Of a stretch of 64,000 bases of DNA, positions 35,454-44,295 are shown one piece after another. The position numbers and the translations under genes are program-made. The notes beneath the pieces are model-generated. The model worked only from the letters and a program-made list of their open reading frames with translations. It made no database searches and was not told the origin of the DNA. The stretch's first letter is position 1; every line of letters starts with the position of its first letter. The stretch is from the NCBI GenBank assembly GCA_964588335.1, contig CAZPOV010000003.1, forward strand, positions 62,001-126,000, read 5' to 3'. The DNA comes from JAGQZY01 sp964588335 (GTDB taxonomy: Bacteria; Bdellovibrionota; Bdellovibrionia; Bdellovibrionales; JAGQZY01).

Positions 35454-37346
35454 TTGTCGCAAACAATGCTGATTTTTGCAGTGTTCGTTGTTTTTTCTCT
35501 ATGTGGTCTTGTCACAATGGCTTGGTATATTTACCAAGAAAGTTCAAAGACCATCGATATTCTTTCGCGTAAAGCCAACAGCAAAATCATCGAGCGCAAT
35601 CGCATTGCTGCCAAGACCTCAGTTCTTGAAACCAAGAATATTCAACTCTTAAAAGATCAAAAGCAGTTTCAAAAAAAGATTGAAGATCTCGAAGAAAACA
35701 AAAATATCTTAGAAGAAAATCTTGAAGTTCAAACCGAAAATCTGCAAACCCAAGTTCAGATCAGCCAGAAGAATGTTCAACGTTGGCGTCAACAGTTTGA
35801 AGGGCTAGACTCGAATTATAAAAAGTTAAAGGCTGAGATAGAAAATCTTTTTAGAAATAATGAAAGTCTTTTGGCTGATAATGGTGAACTTGTCGAGAGC
35901 AATGAAAAATTAATTCATCAGAATAAAGAACTGATCGAACAAAGAGAGATACTGGAAATTGAAAAAGAAGACTTGCAAGCTGCAAAAGCCAGAGTTGAAG
36001 GCGAAAAGCTTAGTGTCGAGGAAGAAAATAAAAGAAACATCGATCGTCTGAGTGAACTGTCTACTGAGATCGAAGCTCTGTCTTCTGAAAAACAACAACT
36101 AGAAGAATCGAAACAGCAGTTGGCAGAGGCCAAGCACCAATTGGCTACAGAAAATAAAAATTTGACAGAGATTCATTCGAAAATGCAAGAAACCAATCAG
36201 ACCTTGATTGAGAAGAATGAGACTTTAGCAAAAACCAATGATACACTTCAAACCGAAAAAGAACATCTTTTGCAAGCTAAAGAAGTCTTGTTGATTGATA
36301 ATGAAAATTTGGGTGCAGAGAATCAGACCTTAAGCCAAGAAAAGAACCAATTGATGTCAGAGAAAGAGCAACTTTTTCAAGAAAAAAACCAATTGGTGGC
36401 GGCCCATGAACAAATGAGCCATGAGAAAATTCTTTTGGCCGATCAGAATGAGCAGTTGCTTGCAGAGAATCAGAATTTAATGGAAGCCAATGAGACTTTT
36501 TATTCAGAATTGCAAGATCTCAATCAAACCAACGAAATACTGGCGACCGATATTCAAGAGATTAAAAATACAAAAGATGAACTGTTTGGTCGAATTGATG
36601 AGCTTCAGAAAAAGAATGAAGAGTATACGCGTTTGAACAAGAATCTGACCGAATCTCAAGACCAGCTGGTACAGGAAAACCAGGGGTTGCAGCAAATTAA
36701 CGGTAAACTTTCGCAAGATTATCGTGAACTGAATCAGCTCAATGAAGGTATCTCCTTAGAGTTGGTGCAGTTGAAAAAAATGATTTGGGACATGGACCTA
36801 AAACGCGCCGAGCGTGAAAAGCTTGATGAAGAGCTTTTAGAAGTGGTCCCTCAACAAGTGACTCGTCGGTTAAGCAATGGAGCCGCAAATCCTGTTGATT
36901 CGGCTGAAAAGCCGACAAGTCCCAGTTTGGAAATGGCAGAAAATAGGGAAGCCAGTGAAATTTATGAAAAGAAACTTCGCAAGCGATTGATCAAAGCTCA
37001 TTCCTACGTATTAAAACTAGAGAAAGAGAATATTCGAATGAAGAGAGAGTTGAAAGCGATTGAAAAAGCCGAAAAAGAAGCCGCCGCTCAGAGACAGCAG
37101 CAAGATGCCGATGACCAGGCCGCGGCTGTCGCGGCGCAGACCCAAGACCCCGGGTCGGCTCAGATCATTGAATTTCCCAACCATGAAAAGAACCGAGAGA
37201 TCATGGTTGATAATATCCGCAAGTCCTTAAATGCTTGTTCAGAGGCAAGGAACTCCTATCGAGGCAACCTGAAAAGTTTGAAAGAGAAACTCGACCAAGC
37301 CCGTAAAGATCTGTATTCACTGCAAGAGAAACAAGATGCGGCTTAA
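35454..37346 (+). CDS. Membrane-anchored long coiled-coil protein
   Basis: 630 residues starting at TTG 35454; the GGAGGTGA just upstream supports this start. One N-terminal membrane helix ('MLIFAVFVVFSLCGLVTMAW') is followed by a near-continuous coiled coil (~50-470) made of heptad repeats rich in E/N/Q/L ('ENQTLSQEKNQLMSEKEQLF'). A Pro/Ser/Ala-rich hinge (~480-500) and a second helical region (~505-630) follow. Such proteins organise cell shape, the cell pole or the periplasm; whether the coil is cytoplasmic or periplasmic is unclear. No homologue was recognised. Confidence 0.85.
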   Translation: MSQTMLIFAVFVVFSLCGLVTMAWYIYQESSKTIDILSRKANSKIIERNRIAAKTSVLETKNIQLLKDQKQFQKKIEDLEENKNILEENLEVQTENLQTQVQISQKNVQRWRQQFEGLDSNYKKLKAEIENLFRNNESLLADNGELVESNEKLIHQNKELIEQREILEIEKEDLQAAKARVEGEKLSVEEENKRNIDRLSELSTEIEALSSEKQQLEESKQQLAEAKHQLATENKNLTEIHSKMQETNQTLIEKNETLAKTNDTLQTEKEHLLQAKEVLLIDNENLGAENQTLSQEKNQLMSEKEQLFQEKNQLVAAHEQMSHEKILLADQNEQLLAENQNLMEANETFYSELQDLNQTNEILATDIQEIKNTKDELFGRIDELQKKNEEYTRLNKNLTESQDQLVQENQGLQQINGKLSQDYRELNQLNEGISLELVQLKKMIWDMDLKRAEREKLDEELLEVVPQQVTRRLSNGAANPVDSAEKPTSPSLEMAENREASEIYEKKLRKRLIKAHSYVLKLEKENIRMKRELKAIEKAEKEAAAQRQQQDADDQAAAVAAQTQDPGSAQIIEFPNHEKNREIMVDNIRKSLNACSEARNSYRGNLKSLKEKLDQARKDLYSLQEKQDAA

Positions 37347-37502
37347 TGACTTATTTGATGCTGAGTTGAAGTCTTATTTCAATTGATAGATCTCATTCAA
37401 TAAATCCGTTACAACTCAGTAGGAATATTGTGTCGGAGAAGAAAATTCGATAAAAGTATCGAGACTAAAAACCTTACTTCAACTCACTTTCGCAAATAAA
37501 AA

Positions 37503-37528
37503 AACCATGTTTTGCATAAAACATGGTT
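37503..37528 (-). terminator. Intrinsic terminator for the gene at 37559-37963
   Basis: AACCATGTTTT pairs perfectly with AAAACATGGTT (11 bp, 4-nt loop). Read on the minus strand, it is followed directly by a T-run (the plus strand shows A-rich sequence on the left side). It lies 31 bp after the stop of the minus-strand gene and 157 bp after the convergent coiled-coil gene. Confidence 0.85.
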
Positions 37529-37558
37529 GGTAAAGTTATCAAAATTAACCGGCTGATA

Positions 37559-37963
37559 TTAGTTGTTTTGTAGCTGGGGATTGATGCATTTTACAACTGA
37601 AAATATAGGATTTAAGCCGTCTTCATTTGACGTCGGGCCTGAACCAGCGCTGTAGTAAATACCCGTTCCATCCTTAATCGTAAGGTATCCATCTATAGTC
37701 AAGCCATCAGACATTAAAACTCCCGAGATATCTATTGTGCCTCGACTATTCAACTCAACAGAAACATTTTTTAAAAAGCCGAGATCTTGAAATACTTCGT
37801 CTGCTCCTTCTACGCCAATACTGTATTGCGATTGAATACCATCGAAATGGCCTTCAACATAAAAGCTTCCGTTGGCATATTGTGGGATAGCACATTCTAA
37901 CGCTGTGTTTGAAGCAAACGATTTTGCAGCAAACAGAAATATAAAGCCAAAAAATAATTTCAT
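37559..37963 (-). CDS. Small secreted protein of unknown function
   Basis: 134 residues, AAGGAGAT ribosome site, signal peptide MKLFFGFIFLFAAKSFA with cleavage near SFA-SNT. The mature domain is ~115 residues and beta-rich ('YANGSFYVEGHFDGIQSQYS', 'LTIDGYLTIKDGTGIYYSAG') with two Cys (near residues 24 and 127) that could form a disulphide linking the ends. It has its own terminator and a 288-bp AT-rich upstream region, so it is probably monocistronic. No family was recognised. Confidence 0.75.
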   Translation of the reverse strand: MKLFFGFIFLFAAKSFASNTALECAIPQYANGSFYVEGHFDGIQSQYSIGVEGADEVFQDLGFLKNVSVELNSRGTIDISGVLMSDGLTIDGYLTIKDGTGIYYSAGSGPTSNEDGLNPIFSVVKCINPQLQNN

Positions 37964-38251
37964 ATTTGATCTCCTTAATTGTTGTTAAAAACTTTATCAA
38001 TAATCCAATAATCCTTCTCAATAGAAATTGATATTTGTGTTGAATTCTTTACAACATGAAAGATTCTTTGGGGGCGAGTTGTTTATGTTTCGTTTATGAA
38101 AAGTCTATTAAAAGACGAGCCTGAGTGAGTTATTGAGTCAATTACAAGGTTCAAACGAATTTTAAGTTTGCAAATTTAGAATTAAGAAAGAGTTTCCAAA
38201 TTTAATAAAAACGGCGTGTTTTTTTAAAAAATATTTAACGTAATATATTTA

Positions 38252-38773
38252 TTAGTGAACCGTTGAATTGTTATCGTCGTCAGGAATATCTTTAAAGGGG
38301 TCGTGGTCAGGAGCCTGGTAGACTAGTTTTTTCTCATACTCTTCAAGCAGACGATCCGCTTCTTCCTCAAGCTTCGTGTTTACTGTCGAATAGCGAAAGT
38401 GATACATCCGCTTCTTATGGGGCATGGTTTGCCATTTCTTGGAAAGTTCAGAGTCTTCAAGGTCGTCCTCCAAAAGCTCGGTCCATAGATGTTCGACCAC
38501 CTCCATTGAGGCTTGAATCAATTCAAGAGGCTTGTCTTTTTCGGCATCATAATCCATCGAAACTTCAAAATTGTACTGTTTCAATTGGCCGTCAAAGCGC
38601 AGTCCATAGCGACCAATGATCTCTTCTTTGTAGATGAAGCCCTCAACCACAAATTCACCGTCTTCGATGTCGTATTCCGGTTTAAATCGTTCCATAAGAA
38701 CGGCTTCGGTCTGTTGGCAAAGTTCCTCTGGGAAAGGTGTCCACTGAGTGGAGGATTTCAGGCGAGGGTCCAT
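38252..38773 (-). CDS. Conserved-type cytoplasmic protein of unknown function
   Basis: 173 residues from ATG 38773, which has AAAGGAGAT at correct spacing; the frame continues upstream but with noncoding-like composition. The protein is acidic with no signal peptide. It begins 'MDPRLKSSTQWTPFPEELC', and has an alpha/beta first half ('IIGRYGLRFDGQLKQYNFEV') and a helical C-half ('TKLEEEADRLLEEYEKKLVY'). I do not recognise the family. It is isolated, with no close same-strand neighbour. Confidence 0.7.
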   Translation of the reverse strand: MDPRLKSSTQWTPFPEELCQQTEAVLMERFKPEYDIEDGEFVVEGFIYKEEIIGRYGLRFDGQLKQYNFEVSMDYDAEKDKPLELIQASMEVVEHLWTELLEDDLEDSELSKKWQTMPHKKRMYHFRYSTVNTKLEEEADRLLEEYEKKLVYQAPDHDPFKDIPDDDNNSTVH

Positions 38774-38897
38774 TGAGCGATCTCCTTTAGATGAAGCCGT
38801 TATACACGGGCTTTTGATGCGGCGCAAGTATCTGGGTAGAAGGCCTACAAAGACCCTTTCTCGGTCGTCTTGGGTGACCAAAATTGGCAGTGGTTGA

Positions 38898-39176
38898 GAG
38901 CACAAAGCGATACACCCTTTTACTGTCCGTTTTATTGATAGACTCTTTCGGCTGGTTGGTATTCGACAACCTCCCCACGAAACCAATAGCCGGCAGGACG
39001 TCCCGATTTTTCTCGACCCATCACGCTGGTTGCGATCCACACAGGAAGTGGATGCCTTTTTACAGACTCAAAACCCTGAATGGATCGCTTATTTCAGTGT
39101 GGTTGTTGAGTCTGTCAGAAGGGCTCAGGCTATGGAAAGGGCAGTGACTTGTCCAAATCCCGATTTGTGTGCCTAG
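38898..39176 (+). pseudogene. Possible gene remnant upstream of the miaB operon
   Basis: After a TGA at 38895-38897, this frame stays open for 92 codons to a TAG at 39176. It reads like real protein ('RLFRLVGIRQPPHETNSRQD', 'VDAFLQTQNPEWIAYFSVVV', 'CPNPDLCA'), but has no start codon or ribosome site in its first third. The adjacent frame just upstream also looks protein-like ('KDPFSVVLGDQNWQWLRAQS'), then hits a stop at 38936. A frameshift joining the two would restore a longer gene. I infer a decayed or frameshifted gene; sequencing error is an alternative. Confidence 0.35.
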
Positions 39177-39227
39177 AACGGCAGCCCTCTTTGGTTATTG
39201 GCCCCTTTTAAGGGGCAAAAAGTTGAG

Positions 39228-39255
39228 TTGACTTGCCTTTGGAAGCTGTTATAAC
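39228..39255 (+). promoter_or_regulatory. Sigma-70-type promoter of the miaB-guaBA operon
   Basis: TTGACT (39228-39233) and TATAAC (39250-39255) with a 16-nt spacer; five of six bases match the consensus in each box. It lies about 85 bp upstream of the miaB start and is the best promoter before this four-gene run. Confidence 0.65.
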
Positions 39256-39339
39256 CAGCCCAAATCACGCTGCAAGTCATTAACTTTTCATCCCTGATTT
39301 CAAAGGTTTGGCGGGCAGCATTCCAAGGAGATCAAGAGC

Positions 39340-40662
39340 GTGCAGGTCCCCGCAAAAGGTGTTTACATCACAACCTATGGTTGCCAGATGAATGTGAACG
39401 ACACAGAAAGAATGTATTCCCTCCTAGAGATGGCGGATTACCAGCCGGTGGAAACCCCTGAGCAAGCTACACTCATCATTATCAATTCATGCAGTGTGCG
39501 CGAAAAACCCGTTCATAAAGTTCACTCTGAGGTGGGTCGGTATCGAACGCTTAAGGAAAAAAATCCAGCGTTGCGAATTGGTGTGGGTGGCTGCGTGGCT
39601 CAACAGGAAAAGAAAACCTTGTTGAACGACATCCCGTTGCTCGACTTCGTGTTTGGGACCGACGCCATTGATAAACTGCCTTCCATTGTTGCCGACGTCG
39701 AAGAGACCAGTGAAAAAGTCAATTCGACAAAGTTTTTACATGGACAGCCTTATCAAGTGGAAACTTTGATTCGCAACCCTGGGGTATCGACGTTTGTTAA
39801 TATCACTAAGGGCTGTGATAATTTTTGTACCTTTTGTGTGGTGCCTTTCACCCGCGGGCGTGAACGAAGTCGAAAGCTTTCTGAGCTGATTGGTGATATT
39901 AACAATTTGACCCGTCGGGGCGTGAAAGAAGTGACTTTGTTGGGTCAGAATGTGAACTCGTATCGCTCAGAATGCGGCGCTGATTTCGGTGAGCTGTTGC
40001 GATCGGTGGCGCGCGATACTGATATTTTAAGAATTCGCTACACCACCTCTCATCCGAAAGACTTCAATCAAGAATTGGTCGATATTTCTCAGCAGTACCG
40101 TGAAAAGATCTGTGACTATATTCATCTTCCCGTCCAATGTGGGAATTCTGAAGTCTTAGAAAGGATGAATCGAGGTTACACTCGTGAGAACTACCTAAAG
40201 AAAGTCGAGATGATCAAACAGGCCATTCCTGGAGTCGCCTTATCAACGGACATCATTGTGGGATTTCCTGGAGAAACCGAAGATCAGTTCAAGGACACCT
40301 TGTCTTTGTTAGAAGAGGTCGAGTACGACGGGATCTACGCTTTTAAATACAGCCCTCGTCCATTCACCAAAGCCGCTCGTTGGGAAGATCACCTCACAGA
40401 AGAAGAAAAATCAGAACGATTGGAGCGCGTTTTCGCTCTGCAAAGACCTCTGTCTTTAAAATTGGCGAAACAGACCATTGGCCAGACCTATGAAGTCTTG
40501 GTCGAAGAAGTGGAGCAGGGTGATGTGGTCATAGGACGCAACACTCAGAACCGTAAAGTCAAATTCACTGCAAAAAACACAAAGCCGGGTGACTTGGTCA
40601 TGGTCAAAATCGATGAGGCTCGACCGTCATTGTTGCAAGGACATCGGCTGTTTGATCAGTAA
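39340..40662 (+). CDS. miaB: tRNA-2-methylthio-N6-dimethylallyladenosine synthase
   Basis: 440 residues starting at GTG 39340, with AAGGAGAT 7 nt upstream. The three auxiliary-cluster Cys regions are visible: 'TTYGCQMNVNDTE', 'NSCSVREKPVHKV', 'GVGGCVAQQE'. The radical-SAM CxxxCxxC is in 'GCDNFCTFCVVP'. A C-terminal TRAM domain is present ('QTYEVLVEEVEQGDVVIGRN'). The enzyme methylthiolates i6A37 of tRNAs that read codons starting with U. The order and motifs match MiaB rather than the RimO or MtaB paralogues ('CDNFCTFC' and 'GQNVNSY'). First gene of the operon. Confidence 0.95.
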   Translation: MQVPAKGVYITTYGCQMNVNDTERMYSLLEMADYQPVETPEQATLIIINSCSVREKPVHKVHSEVGRYRTLKEKNPALRIGVGGCVAQQEKKTLLNDIPLLDFVFGTDAIDKLPSIVADVEETSEKVNSTKFLHGQPYQVETLIRNPGVSTFVNITKGCDNFCTFCVVPFTRGRERSRKLSELIGDINNLTRRGVKEVTLLGQNVNSYRSECGADFGELLRSVARDTDILRIRYTTSHPKDFNQELVDISQQYREKICDYIHLPVQCGNSEVLERMNRGYTRENYLKKVEMIKQAIPGVALSTDIIVGFPGETEDQFKDTLSLLEEVEYDGIYAFKYSPRPFTKAARWEDHLTEEEKSERLERVFALQRPLSLKLAKQTIGQTYEVLVEEVEQGDVVIGRNTQNRKVKFTAKNTKPGDLVMVKIDEARPSLLQGHRLFDQ

Positions 40663-40677
40663 GAAAAGGAGTCAGTC

Positions 40678-41190
40678 ATGATGAAGGAGCTAAAAGGTGT
40701 GACACCCAAAATTGGAGAAAACACTTTTGTTGCGCCTTCAGCGGACCTTATTGGACAAGTTGAGGTCGGCAAAGACTCCTCGATTTGGTACCAATGTGTT
40801 TTAAGAGGTGACGTCGAACCTATTTCGATTGGCGATTTTACCAACATTCAAGATGGCACCGTGATTCATGGAACCTACGGGCAGCATTCTGTGAAAATAG
40901 GAAATTATGTAACAGTTGGACATAAGGCTATGATCCATGGCTGCCAAATTGGCGACGAGGCTTTTGTGGGCATGGGCTCGATCCTGCTTGATGGCTCTGA
41001 AATGGCGCCGCGCAGTTTTTTGGCCGCCGGTTCCTTGTTACCGCAAGGCATGAAGACGGAATCGGGTTGGCTGTATATGGGGAGTCCGGCCAAGAAGGTG
41101 CGACCGCTTAAGGAAAAAGAATTAAATTTCTTGCGCCAGTCAGCAATGAATTATTTTGAATATAAGTCTTGGTATAGTGTGGAATCTTAA
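40678..41190 (+). CDS. Gamma-carbonic-anhydrase-like hexapeptide-repeat protein
   Basis: 170 residues; AAAGGAG before tandem ATGs. It has left-handed beta-helix hexapeptide repeats ('ADLIGQVEVGKDSSIWYQCV', 'IGDFTNIQDGTVIHGTYGQH', 'VKIGNYVTVGHKAMIHGC') with the three zinc-ligand histidines in place ('VIHGTYG', 'VGHKAMIHGC'). It resembles YrdA/CaiE-type proteins, which bind metal; carbonic-anhydrase activity is demonstrated only for some. It is co-transcribed with miaB and guaBA by position (15 and 23 bp gaps). The link to purine synthesis is not obvious. Confidence 0.88.
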   Translation: MMKELKGVTPKIGENTFVAPSADLIGQVEVGKDSSIWYQCVLRGDVEPISIGDFTNIQDGTVIHGTYGQHSVKIGNYVTVGHKAMIHGCQIGDEAFVGMGSILLDGSEMAPRSFLAAGSLLPQGMKTESGWLYMGSPAKKVRPLKEKELNFLRQSAMNYFEYKSWYSVES

Positions 41191-41213
41191 AAGTTTATTC
41201 TGAGGAGTGGGTT

Positions 41214-42671
41214 ATGAATTTGAATGAAGAAGCTTTAACATACGATGATATTTTACTGGTGCCACAATACTCCGAGGTGATTCCCAGTGAGATCAATACT
41301 CGTAGTTTCTTTGCTCGTGATATTTACTTAAACACGCCACTGATTTCAGCCGCAATGGACACAGTCACTGAAAGTCGAATGGCGCGCGTGGTGGCGCAAC
41401 TGGGTGGTTTAGGTATCGTTCATAAAAACCTCAGCATTGAAGCGCAAGCCTTCGAAGTTGAAAAGGTTAAAAAATACGAAAGCGGAATGATCACGGATCC
41501 CATCACCCTGTCTCCCGACGCCAGTGTTGAAGAGGCGTTAAAGCTGATGGCAAAATATTCGATCAGTGGAGTGCCGATCACCACTGATCGAAAGCTTGTG
41601 GGTATTTTAACCAATCGTGATCTTCGTTTTGAAACCAACACTCAGCAGCCGGTTTCGAACATCATGACCAAAGACAATTTGGTGACCACCAAAGAAGGTA
41701 CGACTCTTGATGAAGCGAAAAGTATTTTACAAAAGCATCGAATTGAAAAGCTTCTCGTGGTTGATGGCAATATGGAACTCAAGGGTCTCATCACTATTAA
41801 AGACATTGAAAAAGCCACCACCTATCCGGATTCTTCAAAAGACCAACAGGGCCGTTTGTTGGTGGGGGCGGCGATTGGGATTGATAAAACATCACAAGAC
41901 CGGGCCCAGGCACTGGTCGAAAAACACGTGGACGTTTTGGTTGTCGACACCGCCCATGGCCATTCCAAAAATGTTTTAACCATGGTGGAATGGGCTCGCA
42001 AAGAATTCCCAGAGTTGGTTCTTGTCGCTGGTAACGTTGTGACCGCTGAAGCCTGTGAAGCCCTTTTTAGTCGGGGTGCGGACGTTGTAAAAGTCGGCGT
42101 CGGTCCCGGATCGATCTGCACCACTCGTGTTGTCGCCGGGGTGGGTATGCCCCAGGTCGCGGCTTTGCAAGAGTGTTCTGAGGTTGCCAAGAAACATAAT
42201 AAAACAATCATTGCTGATGGCGGCATTAAGTTTTCTGGCGACATGGCCAAAGCTCTGGCTATTGGAGCGAACACGGTGATGATCGGGAACTTACTGGCAG
42301 GGGCTGAGGAAAGTCCTGGTGAAACCATTTTGTATCAAGGGCGAACTTACAAAGTCTATCGCGGCATGGGAAGTCTAGGAGCCATGAGCAAAGGCTCAAA
42401 AGATCGTTACTTCCAAGGCGATGTTAAAGACAACCACAAGCTCGTACCCGAGGGCATCGAAGGCAAAGTTCCGTATCGCGGTTCCGCCAGCGGCATCATT
42501 CACCAATTGTTGGGTGGAGTGCGTTCGGGAATGGGCTACGTTGGGGCCAGCACCATCAGTGACTTACAAGAGAAGGCGCGTTTCGTCCGGATCTCTTCAC
42601 AAGGTTTAAAAGAATCCCATGTTCATGATGTGACAATTACTAAAGAAGCGCCTAATTATCGATTGGAGTAG
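41214..42671 (+). CDS. guaB: Inosine-5'-monophosphate dehydrogenase
   Basis: 485 residues, TGAGGAG site. The N-terminus is 'TYDDILLVPQYSEVIPSEI'; two CBS domains (~95-205, 'LMAKYSISGVPITTDRKLVG', 'LQKHRIEKLLVVDG') interrupt the barrel. The catalytic loop is 'GPGSICTTRVVAGVGMPQ' with the nucleophilic Cys, followed by 'IADGGIKFSGDMAKALAIGA' and the flap 'GSKDRYFQGD'. It oxidises IMP to XMP with NAD, the committed step to GMP. It is 2 bp upstream of guaA, so the pair is translationally linked. A full-length, normal enzyme. Confidence 0.97.
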   Translation: MNLNEEALTYDDILLVPQYSEVIPSEINTRSFFARDIYLNTPLISAAMDTVTESRMARVVAQLGGLGIVHKNLSIEAQAFEVEKVKKYESGMITDPITLSPDASVEEALKLMAKYSISGVPITTDRKLVGILTNRDLRFETNTQQPVSNIMTKDNLVTTKEGTTLDEAKSILQKHRIEKLLVVDGNMELKGLITIKDIEKATTYPDSSKDQQGRLLVGAAIGIDKTSQDRAQALVEKHVDVLVVDTAHGHSKNVLTMVEWARKEFPELVLVAGNVVTAEACEALFSRGADVVKVGVGPGSICTTRVVAGVGMPQVAALQECSEVAKKHNKTIIADGGIKFSGDMAKALAIGANTVMIGNLLAGAEESPGETILYQGRTYKVYRGMGSLGAMSKGSKDRYFQGDVKDNHKLVPEGIEGKVPYRGSASGIIHQLLGGVRSGMGYVGASTISDLQEKARFVRISSQGLKESHVHDVTITKEAPNYRLE

Positions 42672-42673
42672 GA

Positions 42674-44200
42674 ATGCAGGGTGGAGTTATAATTCTTGAT
42701 TTTGGTTCACAAGTGACCCAACTGATTGCTCGTCGTTTGCGAGAGATGAACGTTTATTCAGAGTTGCATCCTTACAACTACGACATTGAAAAAATAAAAG
42801 AACAGGGACCAGAAGCCATTATTCTCAGTGGTGGTCCATTGTCGGTGAATGACGAAAGCTCACCGAAGCGCGACGTCAAAGAGTTGCTAGAAATCGCGCC
42901 TGTGATGGGTATCTGTTATGGTATGCAATTGATGGCGCAACAGTTTGGTGGGATTGTTGAAAAAGCCAAAGTGCGTGAGTACGGCAAGAAAATGGTGCAC
43001 TGGGAAGAGCCCATTGGTGATGTTCCCGCTGAGCAAAAAACTTGGATGAGTCATGGTGATGTGGTGAAGGTTCCACCTCCTGGATTTAAGGTGCGTGGGC
43101 GATCCGATGAAAACCATCCGGCTGTTATCGAGAACGATAAACTGTTTGCGGTTCAGTTCCACCCGGAAGTCAGTCACACCGATCAAGGTGGCGACATTTT
43201 AAAATATTTTGTGTTTGATATAGCCAAGGCTCAACCCAATTGGCGAGCCGAAGGTATTGTTGAGGATCTAAAACTGCGTATCCGTGAACAGGTTGAGGAT
43301 GAGGACCACGTTATGGTTGGTCTGAGTGGTGGTGTTGATTCGACAGTGGCCGCCCGTTTGGTGACCAAAGCTCTGGGGCACGAACGTGTGCACTGCTTTT
43401 TTATCAACAATGGTCTGTTGCGAAAAGGCGAGTACGATGAGGTTCTGGCTCGCTATAAGAAGCTAGGATTGAACGTCGCTGGCGTTGATGCCGAAAAAGT
43501 CTTTTTAATGGCTCTAGAAGGGGTTTCGGATCCTGAGCAGAAGCGCAAAAAAATTGGCCATGCCTTCATTGAGGTTTTTGAACATTGTATGAAGAAAATG
43601 GACCCGCAACCGAAGTGGTTGGTGCAAGGTACACTTTACCCGGATGTTATTGAGAGTGTTTCGACCCGAGGCGAGTCGGTGACTATCAAGACCCACCACA
43701 ACGTGGGCGGACTTCCCGATAAAATGCAGCTCAAAGTTTTAGAACCTTTGCGCGAACTTTTTAAAGATGAGGTTCGCAAAATTGGTGCCGAGCTGGCGAT
43801 CCCTGATGACAGTCTTTGGCGCCACCCCTTTCCGGGGCCAGGACTTGCGATTCGCGTGTTGGGGGCCGTTGACAAAGAATCCCTGGAAACTTTGCGTGAG
43901 GCTGACGAGATTTACATCAATGAACTTCGCAAAGCGGGTATTTATGATGAGATTTGGCAGGCGTTTTCAGTTTTGCTACCGGTCAACACGGTCGGGGTTC
44001 AGGGCGATGCCCGCACTTACGCGAAAGTGTTAGCTTTGCGTGCGGTGACCTCTGCAGATGCGATGACGGCCGATTGGTACACCTTCAGTCATGATTTTTT
44101 ACAACGGGTTTCCAGTCGAATCACCAATGAGGTCGAAGGCATCAATCGAGTGGTTTACGACGTCACCTCAAAGCCTCCAGGCACGATTGAATGGGAATAA
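42674..44200 (+). CDS. guaA: GMP synthase (glutamine-hydrolysing)
   Basis: 508 residues. The class-I glutamine amidotransferase domain (~1-195) has the triad Cys in 'VMGICYGMQLMAQ' and the His/Glu pair in 'VQFHPEVSHT'. The ATP-pyrophosphatase domain has the P-loop 'VGLSGGVDSTVAARLVTKAL'. The dimerisation domain ends with the family tail 'DVTSKPPGTIEWE'. It converts XMP to GMP using glutamine and ATP. It is the last gene of the miaB operon; a palindrome follows at 44274-44295. Confidence 0.97.
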   Translation: MQGGVIILDFGSQVTQLIARRLREMNVYSELHPYNYDIEKIKEQGPEAIILSGGPLSVNDESSPKRDVKELLEIAPVMGICYGMQLMAQQFGGIVEKAKVREYGKKMVHWEEPIGDVPAEQKTWMSHGDVVKVPPPGFKVRGRSDENHPAVIENDKLFAVQFHPEVSHTDQGGDILKYFVFDIAKAQPNWRAEGIVEDLKLRIREQVEDEDHVMVGLSGGVDSTVAARLVTKALGHERVHCFFINNGLLRKGEYDEVLARYKKLGLNVAGVDAEKVFLMALEGVSDPEQKRKKIGHAFIEVFEHCMKKMDPQPKWLVQGTLYPDVIESVSTRGESVTIKTHHNVGGLPDKMQLKVLEPLRELFKDEVRKIGAELAIPDDSLWRHPFPGPGLAIRVLGAVDKESLETLREADEIYINELRKAGIYDEIWQAFSVLLPVNTVGVQGDARTYAKVLALRAVTSADAMTADWYTFSHDFLQRVSSRITNEVEGINRVVYDVTSKPPGTIEWE

Positions 44201-44273
44201 AGATATTTGGTCAAGCGTCCAGTCCTTCTCAAGAAAAGAGTTTGATCCCGTTGAGGAATGGTGGGTTGTTGTT

Positions 44274-44295
44274 GCAAGTCTTTTAAAAGACTTGC
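44274..44295. terminator. Palindrome between convergent guaA and the Ca-motif gene
   Basis: GCAAGTCTTTT-AAAAGACTTGC is a perfect 22-bp palindrome (9-bp stem, 4-nt loop), directly at the stop codon of the minus-strand gene and 73 bp after the guaA stop. On the plus strand a T-run (ATTTTTCC) follows after about 7 nt. It is a plausible bidirectional terminator; it lacks an immediate T-run on the minus strand. Confidence 0.6.

Larger units (their letters stand above)
38774..39339. other. Long intergenic region upstream of miaB
   Basis: 566 bp. It contains a possible gene remnant on the plus strand (38898-39176), a GC-rich palindrome GCCCCTTTTAAGGGGC (39201-39216) and the promoter of the miaB operon (39228-39255). 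The rest shows no recognisable feature. Confidence 0.5.

Noticed and set aside
38884..39147. 87-codon plus-strand frame upstream of miaB
   Set aside because: Composition is poor (Leu/Ser/Arg); the frame one base over (38898-39176) reads far more like a real protein.
39201..39216. Palindrome GCCCCTTTTAAGGGGC upstream of miaB
   Set aside because: It is followed by A-residues on the plus strand and no T-run on the minus strand, so it is not a terminator; too short to assign as an operator.
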